64,000 bases of DNA from Deferrisoma camini S3R1 (GTDB taxonomy: Bacteria > Desulfobacterota > Deferrisomatia > Deferrisomatales > Deferrisomataceae). Position 1 is the first letter of the stretch. Every line of letters starts with the position of its first letter. Of this stretch, positions 21,948 through 30,929 are shown in pieces. The stretch lies in contig NZ_JAFN01000001.1 in assembly GCF_000526155.1 (NCBI RefSeq), forward strand, positions 1,244,501 to 1,308,500. The letters run 5' to 3'. Both the position numbers and the translations under genes were made by a program. The notes beneath the pieces were generated by a model. That model had not been told where the DNA came from and did not search any database. It was given only the letters and a program-made list of their open reading frames with translations.

Positions 21948-23159
21948 ATGACCGTTCACCTGCACATCGACCCCTGGAACGGCGCGGCCGGAGACATGCT
22001 CCTGGCCGCCCTGGTGGACGCCGGAGCCGGCGTGGAGGCGGTGATGTCGGCCGTGACCGCGGTGCGGGTGCCCGGCGTGGACCGGGTGGAGCTCTCCTTT
22101 CCCGCCGTGGAGTCCCACGGCCTGGCGGGCCGGGCCCTGCGGGTGTCGGTGCACCCCGAGGCCCAGCCCCCCCACCGGTCGGCGTCGGAGCTACGCCAGG
22201 CCGTCGAGGAGGCGCCGCTGCCCGAGCCGGTGCGGGCCCGGGCCCTGTCCGGCCTGGACCTGCTCGCCCGGGCCGAGGCGACGGTCCACGGGGTGGAGCC
22301 CGAGCAGGTGCACTTCCACGAGATCGGGGGCGTGGACACGGTGATCGATCTGGTGGGGGTGGCGGCCGCGCTCGAACACCTGGGCGTGGGCAGCGCCACC
22401 TGCGGCGAGCTGCCCCTGGGGGGCGGGTCGATCCGCTGCAGCCACGGCACCCTTCCCTCCCCGGCCCCGGCCACCCTCCAGATCCTCCGGGGCGCCCGGG
22501 TCCGGGGGGTGGACCTCGCCATGGAGACCGTGACCCCCACCGGGGCCGCCCTGATCCGCACCACGGCCGACGCCTTCGGCCCCGCACCGGCCATGGACCT
22601 CGTGGCGGTCGGCACGGGGTTCGGCACGCTTCGGGTGCCCGACCGCCCCAATTGCCTTCGGGTCTGGCTCGGGCGGCCCCCCAGGGACGAGGCCCCCGAG
22701 GAGGTGATCCTCCTGGAGGCGAACCTCGACGACCTGACGGGGGAACTCCTTGGCCCCCTGATCCCCCAACTGCTCGAGGCGGGCGCGCTGGACGCGTGGA
22801 TCACCCCGACCCTGATGAAGAAGGGCCGTCCGGGCCACGTGGTGTCGGCCCTGTGCGCCCCCGACCGGGTCGGGGCCGTGGAGGAGGTGTTTTGGCGCGA
22901 GACCTCCACCCTGGGCGTGCGCCGGGCCCGGTGGGAGCGCACCTGCCTCGAACGCTCATGGGAGGCCGTGGCCACCCCGTGGGGCCGGGTGCGGGTCAAG
23001 GTCGGGTACCGGGATGGCGTGGTGGTCCAGCGGGCCCCGGAGTTCGAGGACTGCCTCGCCGCGGCCCGGGAGGCCGGCGTGCCGCTCAAGGAGGTGTACG
23101 CCGCCGTATGGAGGTGCATGGGTGACGGATTGACAACGGGCGCAAGGCCGGTATCCTGA
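21948..23159 (+). CDS. larC: Nickel-pincer cofactor biosynthesis protein (nickel insertion)
   Basis: 403 residues from MTVHLHIDPWNGAAGDMLLA, the diagnostic DUF111/LarC N-terminus. HFHEIGGVDTVIDLVG, SHGTLPSPAPATLQIL and ETVTPTGAALI are further family motifs, and LEANLDDLTGE starts the C-terminal domain. LarC inserts nickel to complete the cofactor of lactate racemase and related enzymes. In some bacteria it is made by programmed frameshifting; here one frame spans both domains. larA, larB and larE are not in the window. A larger in-frame start at 21741 overlaps folD and is unlikely. Confidence 0.9.
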   Translation: MTVHLHIDPWNGAAGDMLLAALVDAGAGVEAVMSAVTAVRVPGVDRVELSFPAVESHGLAGRALRVSVHPEAQPPHRSASELRQAVEEAPLPEPVRARALSGLDLLARAEATVHGVEPEQVHFHEIGGVDTVIDLVGVAAALEHLGVGSATCGELPLGGGSIRCSHGTLPSPAPATLQILRGARVRGVDLAMETVTPTGAALIRTTADAFGPAPAMDLVAVGTGFGTLRVPDRPNCLRVWLGRPPRDEAPEEVILLEANLDDLTGELLGPLIPQLLEAGALDAWITPTLMKKGRPGHVVSALCAPDRVGAVEEVFWRETSTLGVRRARWERTCLERSWEAVATPWGRVRVKVGYRDGVVVQRAPEFEDCLAAAREAGVPLKEVYAAVWRCMGDGLTTGARPVS

Positions 23160-23282
23160 CCAAAACATCGTTTCTGCCCCTCCCAGCCACCAGCAACTCC
23201 ACCATGCCCCAAAAGGCTTGGCGGCAGCCCGGGAGCCGCCCCAACCGCCGACCGTAGACCGCTGTCGTGAAGGAGGCCGACC

Positions 23283-25076
23283 GTGCGCATCCTGTTCGTG
23301 GAACCGTGCCCCCCCCGCCCCCACGTGTTCAGCCGAATCCGCCTGCCCCGCCTCGGCCCGGTGCTCCTGGCCACGATCCTCCGCGATCGGGGGCACGAGA
23401 CCCGGGTGGTGGTGGAGGAGGTCCGCCCCCTGCGCGATGAGGACCTGGAGTGGGCCGACGTGGTGGGGATCTCGTCCCTGACCACGACGGCCGCCCGGGC
23501 CTACCACTGGGCCGACCGGGCCCGAAGCCGCGGCAAGTTCGTGTTCATGGGCGGCCCCCACCCCACGTTCCTGCCGGACGAGGCCCTGGACCATGCGGAC
23601 GCGGTAGTCCGCGGGGAGGGGGACGTGACCGTGCCGGAGCTTGTGGCGGCCCTGGAGGAGGGCCGCGGGTTCGGGGAGATCGCCGGGGTTTCGTTCCGTG
23701 CGGACGGCGTGACCGTGCACACGCCGGACCGGCCCCTGATCGAGGACCTGGACGGGCTGCCCACCCCGGACTTCTCCCTGGTGGAGAACTGGAGCGGCCG
23801 GCGGGTGACCCCGGTGTCCACCAGCCGGGGCTGCCCGTTCCGGTGCCGGTTCTGCTCGGTGATCCCCATGTTCGGGGCCCGGTATCGGTTCCAGTCGGCC
23901 CGCAGGGTGCTCGAGGACCTCGAGGCGTACTCGCGCACCACGGACCACGTGTTCTTCTGCGACGACAACTTCGCCGCGAACCGCCGCCGCACCCGCGAGA
24001 TCTGCGAGGGCATCCTCGAGCGTGGATTCCCGCTGGAGTGGTCGGCCCAGGTCCGGGTGGACCTGGCCCGGGACCGGGACCTGGTCCGCCTCATGGCCCG
24101 GGCCGGCTGCTGGTGCGTGTTCGTGGGCCTCGAGTCGGTGAACCCTCGCACCCTGGAGGCCTACGACAAGCGGCAGACCGTGGACGACATCCGCAAGGCG
24201 GTGGCCACGTTCCGGCAGGCCGGGATCTGGGTCCACGGCATGTTCGTGCTGGGGGCCGACACGGACGACCCGGACACGGTGCGCCAGACGGTGCGATTTG
24301 CCCGGGAGGCGGGCATCGAGACCGTGCAGTTCCTGGCCCTCACCCCCACCCCGGGCACGGGCCTGTACGACGACATGGTGGCCCAGGGCCGGATCCTGAC
24401 CCGGCGCTGGGACCTGTACGACGGCCACCACGTGGTGTTCGAGCCGGCCCAGTTCACCGCCCCGGAGCTCCAGCGGGAGATCACGCGGGCCACCGTGCGC
24501 TTCTATAGCCTTCGCCGGGTCACCCAGGCGGCCCTGAGGGCCCGGTGGCTCGAGGCCGCGGTGGCGCTGCACGCCTGGCACCACGCCCGACAGTTCCGGC
24601 GCAGGGAGCGGCCCTTCGCCCGGGACCTGCGGCTGCACCTGGTGCACCACCGGGCGGGCCTGCGCGAGATCCTCGGCAGCCGCCGGGTGCGGCGGCTGGC
24701 CCTGCCGACCCTGGGGGTCCCGCCCGAGCAGCTCCGTCTGCTGCGTCGCATCGCCGAGGGGCTTCGCCTGCAGATCGTGGAGATGGCCGAGTCTCCCGAG
24801 GCCCTGCTGCGGCGCCTGGCGACCCCCCCGGCCCCGGCCGACGTGGTGGTGGTGCCCGCCCGGCCCGACCTGCTGCCCGCCGGCAGCCGCACGGGCGACC
24901 TGTGGACCACCCGGATCGGTCACGTGCCGGTACTCGGGCTCCCCTCGGACCCGGCCGCGTTTCGAAGGGCGTGCCGGAACCTGGCCCTGGGGCTGGCGCG
25001 GAGCGCCCGGCGAGGGCTCCGGGCCTACCGCAGGGCGGTGGCAGCCCCTCGCACCGGCCGGGGCCGGGGCGTTTGA
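23283..25076 (+). CDS. B12-binding radical SAM protein
   Basis: 597 residues, GTG start. The N-terminal third (about 1-150) is a cobalamin-binding-type Rossmann domain (MRILFVEPCPPR, VVGISSLTTTAARAYHWAD, FMGGPHPTFLPDEAL). The radical SAM domain has the iron-sulfur cysteines Cys184, Cys188 and Cys191 in STSRGCPFRCRFCSV, followed by FFCDDNFAANRR and GLESVN. About 200 C-terminal residues (Arg-rich helical, then VVVVPARPDLLPAG) are not part of a family I recognise. Such BchE-like enzymes do varied methylations or rearrangements; the substrate cannot be read. AAGGAGG lies 6 bases upstream of the start. Confidence 0.87.
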   Translation: MRILFVEPCPPRPHVFSRIRLPRLGPVLLATILRDRGHETRVVVEEVRPLRDEDLEWADVVGISSLTTTAARAYHWADRARSRGKFVFMGGPHPTFLPDEALDHADAVVRGEGDVTVPELVAALEEGRGFGEIAGVSFRADGVTVHTPDRPLIEDLDGLPTPDFSLVENWSGRRVTPVSTSRGCPFRCRFCSVIPMFGARYRFQSARRVLEDLEAYSRTTDHVFFCDDNFAANRRRTREICEGILERGFPLEWSAQVRVDLARDRDLVRLMARAGCWCVFVGLESVNPRTLEAYDKRQTVDDIRKAVATFRQAGIWVHGMFVLGADTDDPDTVRQTVRFAREAGIETVQFLALTPTPGTGLYDDMVAQGRILTRRWDLYDGHHVVFEPAQFTAPELQREITRATVRFYSLRRVTQAALRARWLEAAVALHAWHHARQFRRRERPFARDLRLHLVHHRAGLREILGSRRVRRLALPTLGVPPEQLRLLRRIAEGLRLQIVEMAESPEALLRRLATPPAPADVVVVPARPDLLPAGSRTGDLWTTRIGHVPVLGLPSDPAAFRRACRNLALGLARSARRGLRAYRRAVAAPRTGRGRGV

Positions 25077-25102
25077 CACGGTTTCCGCAGCCCTCCTAGA
25101 AT
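25073..25102 (+). promoter_or_regulatory. radC: Promoter for radC overlapping the upstream stop codon
   Basis: Perfect TTGACA (25073-25078), 18-base spacer, TAGAAT (25097-25102). The -35 overlaps the TGA of the radical SAM gene. Confidence 0.65.
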
Positions 25103-25148
25103 CCCGTAACCTTTGCGCCGCGGGGCCCATCCAACGGGGGAGCGCGCC

Positions 25149-25841
25149 ATGGGATCGGGCATCCGAAACTGGCCGGCCCAGGACCGGCCCCGGGAGAAGC
25201 TGCTCGGCCGGGGCGCCGAGGCCCTGACCGACCCGGAACTCCTGGCGATTCTCCTGCGTACCGGCACCGGGGGAGAGAGCGCGGTGGATCTGGCCCGCCG
25301 CCTGTGGGCCGACTACGGGGGCGCGTGGCACCGGCTCGCCGCGGCCGCGCCGGGGGAGTTGGCGGCCCGGCCGGGACTGGGGCCGGCCAAGGCCTCTGCC
25401 GTGCTCGCGGCCCTCGAGATCGGTCGCCGCATGGCCGGGCGGCCCCTGACCCTGCGGGAGCCGTTCCGGGCGAGCCGCCAGGTGTACGACCACTTCGCCC
25501 CCCGGCTGCGCGGGCTTCCCAAGGAGCGGTTCTACTGCCTGCTGCTCGACGCGCGCAACCGGCTGCTGCGGGAGGAGCGGGTGAGCGAGGGCACCCTGAC
25601 CCAGAGCCTGGTCCATCCCCGGGAGGCGTTTCGGGCGGCGGTGCGCGAGGCCGCGTCTGCCGTGATCTTTGCCCACAACCACCCGAGCGGCGACCCCAGC
25701 CCGAGCGGGGACGACCGGGAGCTGACCCGGCGGCTGTGGGAGGCGGGGCGGGTGCTCGGCATCCGGGTGCTCGACCACGTGATCGTTGGGGAGGGGCGTT
25801 TCTACAGCTTCGCCGACGAGGGGGAGTTCCCCCCCGTCTGA
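25149..25841 (+). CDS. radC: RadC/JAB-domain protein
   Basis: 230 residues from MGSGIRNWPAQDRPREKLL with GGGGGAG upstream. The N-terminal UPF0758/HhH part (LTDPELLAILLRTG, PGLGPAKASAVLAALE) leads to a JAB metalloprotease-like domain with the zinc motif H-N-H-P-S-G-D-P-x-P-S-x-x-D near residue 176 and the catalytic Glu in REERVSEGTL. RadC proteins were named for DNA repair, but the biochemical role is still unsettled. It has its own promoter. Confidence 0.94.
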   Translation: MGSGIRNWPAQDRPREKLLGRGAEALTDPELLAILLRTGTGGESAVDLARRLWADYGGAWHRLAAAAPGELAARPGLGPAKASAVLAALEIGRRMAGRPLTLREPFRASRQVYDHFAPRLRGLPKERFYCLLLDARNRLLREERVSEGTLTQSLVHPREAFRAAVREAASAVIFAHNHPSGDPSPSGDDRELTRRLWEAGRVLGIRVLDHVIVGEGRFYSFADEGEFPPV

Positions 25842-25903
25842 ACGAGCCGCCCCCACGGACGGTTCTCCCCCATCCTCCTGAGAGAAAGGACGGTCCAGGG
25901 TCC

Positions 25904-27418
25904 ATGCTTCGTTTCCGCATCCGGTGGCTCGCCATCGTTCTGCTGCTGGTTCCCGGGTGGGCCGGGGCCGGGGACACCCGGGTCGTGGTCCTCCCCTTCG
26001 AGGTGTACAACGCGCCGGACCTGGAGCCCCTGAGGCCGGGCCTGGAGGCCATGCTGGCCGGCAGGCTGGACGGGCCGGGCTACTCGGTCGTCCAGGGGGC
26101 CGAACCCCGACCGTCGGACTGGACCGTGCGGACCACCATCACCCGCCTCGGGTCCACCTACAGCGTGGACGGAGCGCTGGTCCCGTCGGCCGAGAGCCCG
26201 GCCGAGGGGGCTCGCTCGTACCGCACGGTGGGGGCTCCGGACGAGATCCTGCCGGCCCTGGAGGCCCTGGCCCAGGAACTCAGGGCCCATCTCACCCGAA
26301 ACCTCCCCGCGCCGGCCCCGGCCGCCCCGACCCCGGCTCGGGTCCCCCGTGAGCCCCCCCCTGCCGCGGCACCGGCCCCCCCGACCACCCAGCCGGCTGC
26401 CGCGCCCCCGACGTCGGGGATCCAGGCCGCCGTGGCCTCGCCCCGGGTGGGCCCCCTGGTCGACGGCAACGCCCTGGGGCTCGCGGCGGCCGACCTGGAC
26501 AGCGACGGAACCACGGAGATCGTGGTCCTGGGCGACCAGGTCCTGACCGGATACCGGGACACGGGGACCCGGTTCGAGCGACTCTGGGAGGTGCCGGTGC
26601 CCCCGGGCATCACCCCCGCGTGCATCTCGGCCGCGGACCTGGACGGCAACGGCCGGCCGGAGCTGTTCGTGGCGGGCATGAACGGCACCCAGCCCACCAG
26701 CCAGGCCCTGGAGTGGTTCGGGTCGGCCCTGGCCTCCAAGGGCGAACGGATCCCCGGCTTCGCCCGGGCGGCCGACCCCTCGGCCCCGGTGGTGCTCGTG
26801 GCGCCGCGCGGCACGGGCAAGGACCTGTTCTCCGGGCGGATCCGCACGCTTCGGTGGGGTGGGGCCGGATACGTGGCCGGAGACCCGCTCCCCCTCCCGG
26901 CCGCCGCGCTGCCGGCCAACGCCGACCGGGTGCGCCTGGCCCCCACGACGCTTGGGTGGGCGGTCACCACCCAGGGGGACCGGCTGCGGCTGTACGACGA
27001 CCAGGGGAACCAGATCTTCGAGAGCGCCGACGCGGTGAAGGGGAGCCGGGTGGCCCTGCAGGGCGAGGAACGGATCCGGGACTACCAGGACCAGGACTTC
27101 TACCGGGTGCACGGCCGCACCCTCTCGCGCCTCTCCCCGGGGAACGCACCGGAGTTCGTGCTGTTCAAGAACTACGGGAGCCTCTCCCGGGTGTTCCGGC
27201 GCATCGCCTCGTACTCCCACGCCCAGCTCCTGGTGTGGCGGTGGGACGGGCTCACCATGGTGCCGGTGGCCGAGGGCCCCAAGGTGCCGGGAGCCCTGGT
27301 GGACCTGGACTGGGACCCCGCCTCCCCCGGCCAGCGGGTGTACGCCCTGCTGGTCCAGAGCGAGGGAACCCTGTTCCGGAAGGACCGCCACCGGATCCTG
27401 GTGTACGAGTTCCGTTAG
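25904..27418 (+). CDS. Exported FG-GAP/VCBS-repeat protein with lipoprotein-assembly-like N-domain
   Basis: 504 residues. A signal peptide (1-22, ending WAGAGD) is followed by a domain of about 120 residues beginning VVVLPFEVYNAPDLEPLRPGLEAMLAGRL, which resembles the CsgG/TolB-N type fold that opens many exported proteins, then a Pro/Ala linker (about 130-170). The C-terminal half contains FG-GAP-like calcium-binding repeats, clearest at AADLDSDGTTEIVV and AADLDGNGRPELFVAG, forming a probable beta-propeller. Function is unknown; probably periplasmic or surface. It follows radC by 62 bases. Confidence 0.8.
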   Translation: MLRFRIRWLAIVLLLVPGWAGAGDTRVVVLPFEVYNAPDLEPLRPGLEAMLAGRLDGPGYSVVQGAEPRPSDWTVRTTITRLGSTYSVDGALVPSAESPAEGARSYRTVGAPDEILPALEALAQELRAHLTRNLPAPAPAAPTPARVPREPPPAAAPAPPTTQPAAAPPTSGIQAAVASPRVGPLVDGNALGLAAADLDSDGTTEIVVLGDQVLTGYRDTGTRFERLWEVPVPPGITPACISAADLDGNGRPELFVAGMNGTQPTSQALEWFGSALASKGERIPGFARAADPSAPVVLVAPRGTGKDLFSGRIRTLRWGGAGYVAGDPLPLPAAALPANADRVRLAPTTLGWAVTTQGDRLRLYDDQGNQIFESADAVKGSRVALQGEERIRDYQDQDFYRVHGRTLSRLSPGNAPEFVLFKNYGSLSRVFRRIASYSHAQLLVWRWDGLTMVPVAEGPKVPGALVDLDWDPASPGQRVYALLVQSEGTLFRKDRHRILVYEFR

Positions 27419-27542
27419 GAGGCCAGGAGGCTGGGACGCCAGAAGGCTTGAAAACCGATCTGACTCCCAAGCGCTCTAAACATCACTGCGCCTCTTTGAC
27501 GCCACCTCACGGCGCGGGGGGCATGGGGCCTGTTGGAGCGCC
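27418..27542 (+). repeat. Degenerate composite repeat, copy left of tRNA-Met
   Basis: Starts with octamers GGAGGCCA GGAGGCTG GGACGCCA GAAGGCTT, then GAAAACC, CTCTAAACATCACTGCGCCT and six G plus CATGGGGCCTG. The same order occurs right of the tRNA from 27883. This and the heptamer array at 27603 fill 27419-27692; no gene is seen. Confidence 0.7.
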
Positions 27543-27602
27543 GGGCGTGGCTCCTACCGTCGCTGCATCCGCAGGGGCCTGAAGGGGCTTCCCAGTAATT
27601 TC

Positions 27603-27620
27603 GGTCGTCGGTCGGTGGTC
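27603..27620 (+). repeat. Heptamer array, GGTCGTC type (2.5 units)
   Basis: GGTCGTC GGTCGGT GGTC preceded by AGTAATTTC, nearly the same leader as the arrays at 7733 and 50338. Confidence 0.6.
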
Positions 27621-27692
27621 AAGAAGCCGCAAGCCCTTGGGCATACGCCGGAACCTCGGGGGGAACTGCCCTGGGGTGCGGGCACCACGGAC

Positions 27693-27720
27693 TTGACAGG
27701 GGCCTTCCGGCCCGTATAAT
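27693..27720 (+). promoter_or_regulatory. Consensus sigma-70 promoter for tRNA-Met
   Basis: Perfect TTGACA and perfect TATAAT with a 16-base spacer, ending 12 bases before the tRNA; a GC-rich discriminator follows, as in stringently controlled stable-RNA promoters. Confidence 0.93.
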
Positions 27721-27732
27721 AGCGGCCCTTCT

Positions 27733-27809
27733 GGCGGTGTAGCTCAGCTGGTCAGAGCAGGCGGCTCATATCCGCCGAGTCCGGGGTTCAAGTCCCTGCA
27801 CCGCCACCA
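27733..27809 (+). tRNA. tRNA-Met(CAT), elongator type
   Basis: 77 nt with encoded CCA. Acceptor GGCGGTG/CACCGCC, D arm GCTC/GAGC, anticodon stem GGCGG/CCGCC with loop CTCATAT (anticodon CAT), T-loop TTCAAGT. The G1-C72 pair excludes the initiator. A CAT tRNA modified to read AUA (tRNA-Ile2) is the alternative and cannot be fully excluded by eye. Confidence 0.9.
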
Positions 27810-27820
27810 CGGAATGAAGG

Positions 27821-27856
27821 CGCCCCAGCGGCCACGGCCGCCGGGGCGTTTCTCTT
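27821..27856 (+). terminator. Intrinsic terminator of tRNA-Met
   Basis: Stem CGCCCCAGCGGC / GCCGCCGGGGCG with one A-C mismatch and a CACG loop, followed by TTTCTCTT, 11 bases after the tRNA. Confidence 0.85.
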
Positions 27857-27882
27857 CGCCCCCTTCCATGTAACTTCCGCTA

Positions 27883-28058
27883 GGACGCTGGGAGGCTTGA
27901 AAACCTACCGGATTCCCACACGTTCTAAGCATCACCATGCCTCTTCGCCTCCACCCCTTCGCCTCCACCCCATGATCCGGGGGGCGTGGGGCCTGCTGGA
28001 GAGCCCGCCCGTCTAACGGGCCGAGCTAGCCGGAATTTCTCTAGTTTCTAGTCTCTAG
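27883..28058 (+). repeat. Degenerate composite repeat, copy right of tRNA-Met
   Basis: GGACGCTG GGAGGCTT GAAAACC, then TTCTAAGCATCACCATGCCT, a CTTCGCCTCCACC duplication, and from 27979 the 80-bp repeat shared with 7776-7863, ending in CTAGTTT CTAGTCT heptamers at 28041-28054. It fills most of 27810-28128 after the terminator; no gene is seen there. Confidence 0.75.
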
Positions 28059-28128
28059 CTCGCCCCGGACCAACGCACGTTACCCTTCTCCGTTGTAGGG
28101 CCACGCAGCGGCCGATGGGGGCTTCCCC

Positions 28129-30330
28129 CTACGCGTCGTCCCCGAGCACCCGTCGGACCTCGGCGGCGAGCTGGCTCGGCGAGACCGGTTTCGGCACCAC
28201 CACGGCCACCCCTGCCTCGGCGAGGGCCCGAGGGGTCACCGCAGCCGAGTACCCCGTGCACAGGACGACCGGCAGGTCCGGCCGGACCCCGTGGGCCCAA
28301 CGGGCCAGCGCCAGGCCGGTGCACTCCGGCATGGTCTGGTCGGTGAGGAGCAGGTCGTACCCCCTGGCGTTCCTCTCCAGCCGCGACCGAGCCTCGGCAG
28401 GAGAGACCACCGCCTCCACCTCGTACCCCAAGGCCTCGAGGGTCTGGGAGAGGAAGTCGGCCACCTCGAGCTCGTCGTCCACCACCAGGATCCTCTCCCC
28501 CTGTCCCCGGGGGGGCACCTGCCGCCGGGGTTCCTTCTTCCTCGACGGCGACGCGGGCTCCGGCCCCTCCTTCGCCGGCAGATACACCCGAAACGTGGTG
28601 CCCTCGCCCGGCCGGGACTCCACCCGGACCGTGCCGCCGTGGGCCTGCACGATCCCATGCACCGCCGCCAGCCCGAGGCCCGTGCCCTTGCCCACCTCCT
28701 TCGTGGTGAAGAACGGCTCGAAGATCCGGTCGAGCACCTCGGCCGGCATGCCGCATCCCTCGTCGGTCACCCGGATCCGCAGGTAACGGCCGGTCGGGAG
28801 CTCCGGATCCCCGGCGGACACCCAGTGTTCCTCCAGGACCATCTCAAGGGTCCCGCCGTCCGGCTCCATGGCGTGCCAGGCGTTGGTCGCCAGGTTCATC
28901 AGCACCTGCTGGAGCTGGGTCGCGTCGCCCACCACCCAGTCGGACGAGGTCTCGGAGCGCACCTCGAGCCGCACGTGTTTGGGAATGCTGGCCCGCAGTA
29001 GCCCCTCGGTCTCCTCCAGCAGGGTCCCGAGCCGCAAGGGGGTGCGCCCCTCCTCCCCCTGGCGGCTGAAGGCCAGGATCTGCTGCACGATCCCGCGGGC
29101 CCGCTCGGCCGCCCGCACCACCCGCCGCAGGTTCTTCTCCAGGTGGCTCCCGGGCTCGACCTCCTGCAGGGCCATGTCGGCGTACCCCAGGATCGGGGTC
29201 AGGATGTTGTTGAAGTCGTGGGCCACCCCCCCGGCCAGGGTGCCCAAGGCCTCCAGGCGCTGGTTCTGGGCCAGCCGGTTCTCGAACTCCACCTCCCGGG
29301 TCACGTCGCGCTTCACCACCACCAGGTTGCGGACCTCGCCCCGCTCGCCCATCACCGGCGACAGCGCGCACTCCTCGTAGTACGCGCTTCCGTCCGCCCT
29401 CCGTGCCCGGATCCTTCCGCTCCAGACCTGGCCCCGCTCCGCGGCCTCCCGCAGCTCCTGCACCCTGGGTTCGTCCGCAGGGTACAGCTCGAACAGGCTC
29501 ACCCCCTCCACCGGCTCGTCCACCCCGCACAGCCTCCGGAACGCCCGGTTGCCGTACAGGACCCGGCCCTCCGGGTCGGTCACCGCGATGCCTTCAACGG
29601 CCTGGTCCACGGCCGCGGCCAGCCGCGCCAGCTTCTCGTCGCGCTCTGCGATCTGGGCCAGCATCCGGTTGAAGCCCCGGATCAGGGTTCCCACCTCGTC
29701 CCGGCCGCCCCCGGGGATGCGCACCGAGTAGTCCCCGGACGAGGCGACCCGGTCCATGGCGGCGGCCAGCGCCTGGATGGGGCCCGAGATGCGTCTGCGC
29801 AGGGGGATCGAGACCAACCACGCCACCAGCACGGCCACCCCCATGACCGCGCCCGCCACCCCCAGCCCCCACCACAGCCGGGCGTGGAGCTCGGCCGTGT
29901 CCACCTGGATCACGATGCGCCCCAGGGGCTCTCCCTCGAACGAGACCGTCCGGCCCACCGCCAGGGACCGCTCCGCCCACCACACCCCGTCCCCGTTGGC
30001 GCCCCGTGGGGGAGGACGCTCGGCCCGGCCGTACCGGGCGAACACCTCCCCGTGCCGGTCCAGGAGCCAGGCCGCCCGGACCTGGGGTTGGGAGGACAGC
30101 GACGCCAGGGTCCGGGCGGCGGCGTCCGGGTCGTCGAACAGCAGGGGAGCCGCGCAGTTGGCCGCCAGCACCTCGGCCAGGGTGCGCAGCCGATCCGAGG
30201 CGTGGTCGCGGTACGACCGCACCTCGCGCCAGGCAAACAACCCCACGGCCAGGGCCAGCGAGATCGTGCTCGCGGCCACCACCGCGAGCCCCACCTTCCG
30301 CCCCAACGGGAGGTCACGGAAGCGAACCAC
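28129..30330 (-). CDS. Hybrid sensor histidine kinase (CHASE-type sensor, HAMP, PAS, kinase, receiver)
   Basis: 733 residues. Helix 1 (about 12-32) and helix 2 (about 150-172) flank a periplasmic domain with LRTLAEVLAANCAAPLLFDDPDA, typical of CHASE8-like sensors. HAMP (about 172-230), PAS (about 238-350), HisKA with His371 in GVAHDFNNILTPILGY, HATPase (about 480-590) and a C-terminal receiver with Asp664 in LLLTDQTMPE follow. Its start overlaps the YfiR-like gene by 17 bases, and the TonB receptor lies just upstream, so the three probably form one signalling cassette. No output regulator is adjacent. Confidence 0.92.
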   Translation of the reverse strand: MVRFRDLPLGRKVGLAVVAASTISLALAVGLFAWREVRSYRDHASDRLRTLAEVLAANCAAPLLFDDPDAAARTLASLSSQPQVRAAWLLDRHGEVFARYGRAERPPPRGANGDGVWWAERSLAVGRTVSFEGEPLGRIVIQVDTAELHARLWWGLGVAGAVMGVAVLVAWLVSIPLRRRISGPIQALAAAMDRVASSGDYSVRIPGGGRDEVGTLIRGFNRMLAQIAERDEKLARLAAAVDQAVEGIAVTDPEGRVLYGNRAFRRLCGVDEPVEGVSLFELYPADEPRVQELREAAERGQVWSGRIRARRADGSAYYEECALSPVMGERGEVRNLVVVKRDVTREVEFENRLAQNQRLEALGTLAGGVAHDFNNILTPILGYADMALQEVEPGSHLEKNLRRVVRAAERARGIVQQILAFSRQGEEGRTPLRLGTLLEETEGLLRASIPKHVRLEVRSETSSDWVVGDATQLQQVLMNLATNAWHAMEPDGGTLEMVLEEHWVSAGDPELPTGRYLRIRVTDEGCGMPAEVLDRIFEPFFTTKEVGKGTGLGLAAVHGIVQAHGGTVRVESRPGEGTTFRVYLPAKEGPEPASPSRKKEPRRQVPPRGQGERILVVDDELEVADFLSQTLEALGYEVEAVVSPAEARSRLERNARGYDLLLTDQTMPECTGLALARWAHGVRPDLPVVLCTGYSAAVTPRALAEAGVAVVVPKPVSPSQLAAEVRRVLGDDA

Positions 30331-30889
30331 GACCCGCTCCTTCCTGCCCGACCACCCTCAGCGCCAACCGCAACACCTCGGCGCTGATCCGAAGACCCGC
30401 CGCCCTCACCCGGCCCAGGTTCACCTCGAACCGGATCTTCTCCCCCCGCCGCACGAACCCCACCATGCCCCCGCGGTCCACGAACCCGGGCTGGTCGCTC
30501 ACCGTGAGCACCGGCCACCCGTCGAGCGCCTCCAGCATCCGTCCCACCGCCGGCACCGTGGCACCCGCCAGGAACACCACCCGGCAGGCCCGGGCGTCCC
30601 GGGCCGTCCGAACCCGCACCACCTCCACCGGCCGGCCGTGCACGACGCGGCCGATCAACTCGTTCCACAGCGGCCCGAACGGGTCGTCCCCCCAGATGCC
30701 GAACCGGAACGTCCCCGCCGTCGGCGGGTCGTCCCGGGGCCACCGCGCGAACCGCGCCAGATTGTACAGGTAGGCCAGCTTGACCTCCTGCTCCCGGCCG
30801 GTGCGCGCCCCCCCCGCAGGGGCGGCCGGCCGGCTCCAGCCTCCCACGAGGGCCGCGACGGCCCAACTCAGAAACCGGCGGCGGCTCAT
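30314..30889 (-). CDS. YfiR-family (DUF4154) exported protein
   Basis: 191 residues from MSRRRFLSWAVAALVGG, a signal with an S-R-R-R-F-L twin-arginine-like motif. The mature part begins EQEVKLAYLYNLARFARWP and contains IWGDDPFGP, VFLAG, LTVSDQPGF and VGFVRRGEKIRFEVNL, the YfiR/DUF4154 pattern. In Pseudomonas, YfiR is a periplasmic inhibitor of a membrane diguanylate cyclase; here the partner is a kinase, so it probably conveys a periplasmic signal to the hybrid kinase it overlaps. It is 40 bases downstream of the TonB receptor. Confidence 0.88.
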   Translation of the reverse strand: MSRRRFLSWAVAALVGGWSRPAAPAGGARTGREQEVKLAYLYNLARFARWPRDDPPTAGTFRFGIWGDDPFGPLWNELIGRVVHGRPVEVVRVRTARDARACRVVFLAGATVPAVGRMLEALDGWPVLTVSDQPGFVDRGGMVGFVRRGEKIRFEVNLGRVRAAGLRISAEVLRLALRVVGQEGAGRGSLP

Positions 30890-30929
30890 CGGCGCCCCCG
30901 GAAACGTGGCCCGAGCCCCCCCGGCGGGG

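Noticed and set aside
27744-27968. A small minus-strand gene containing CRDLNPGLGGYEPPALTS
   Set aside because: It reads through the antisense strand of tRNA-Met, a common false prediction.
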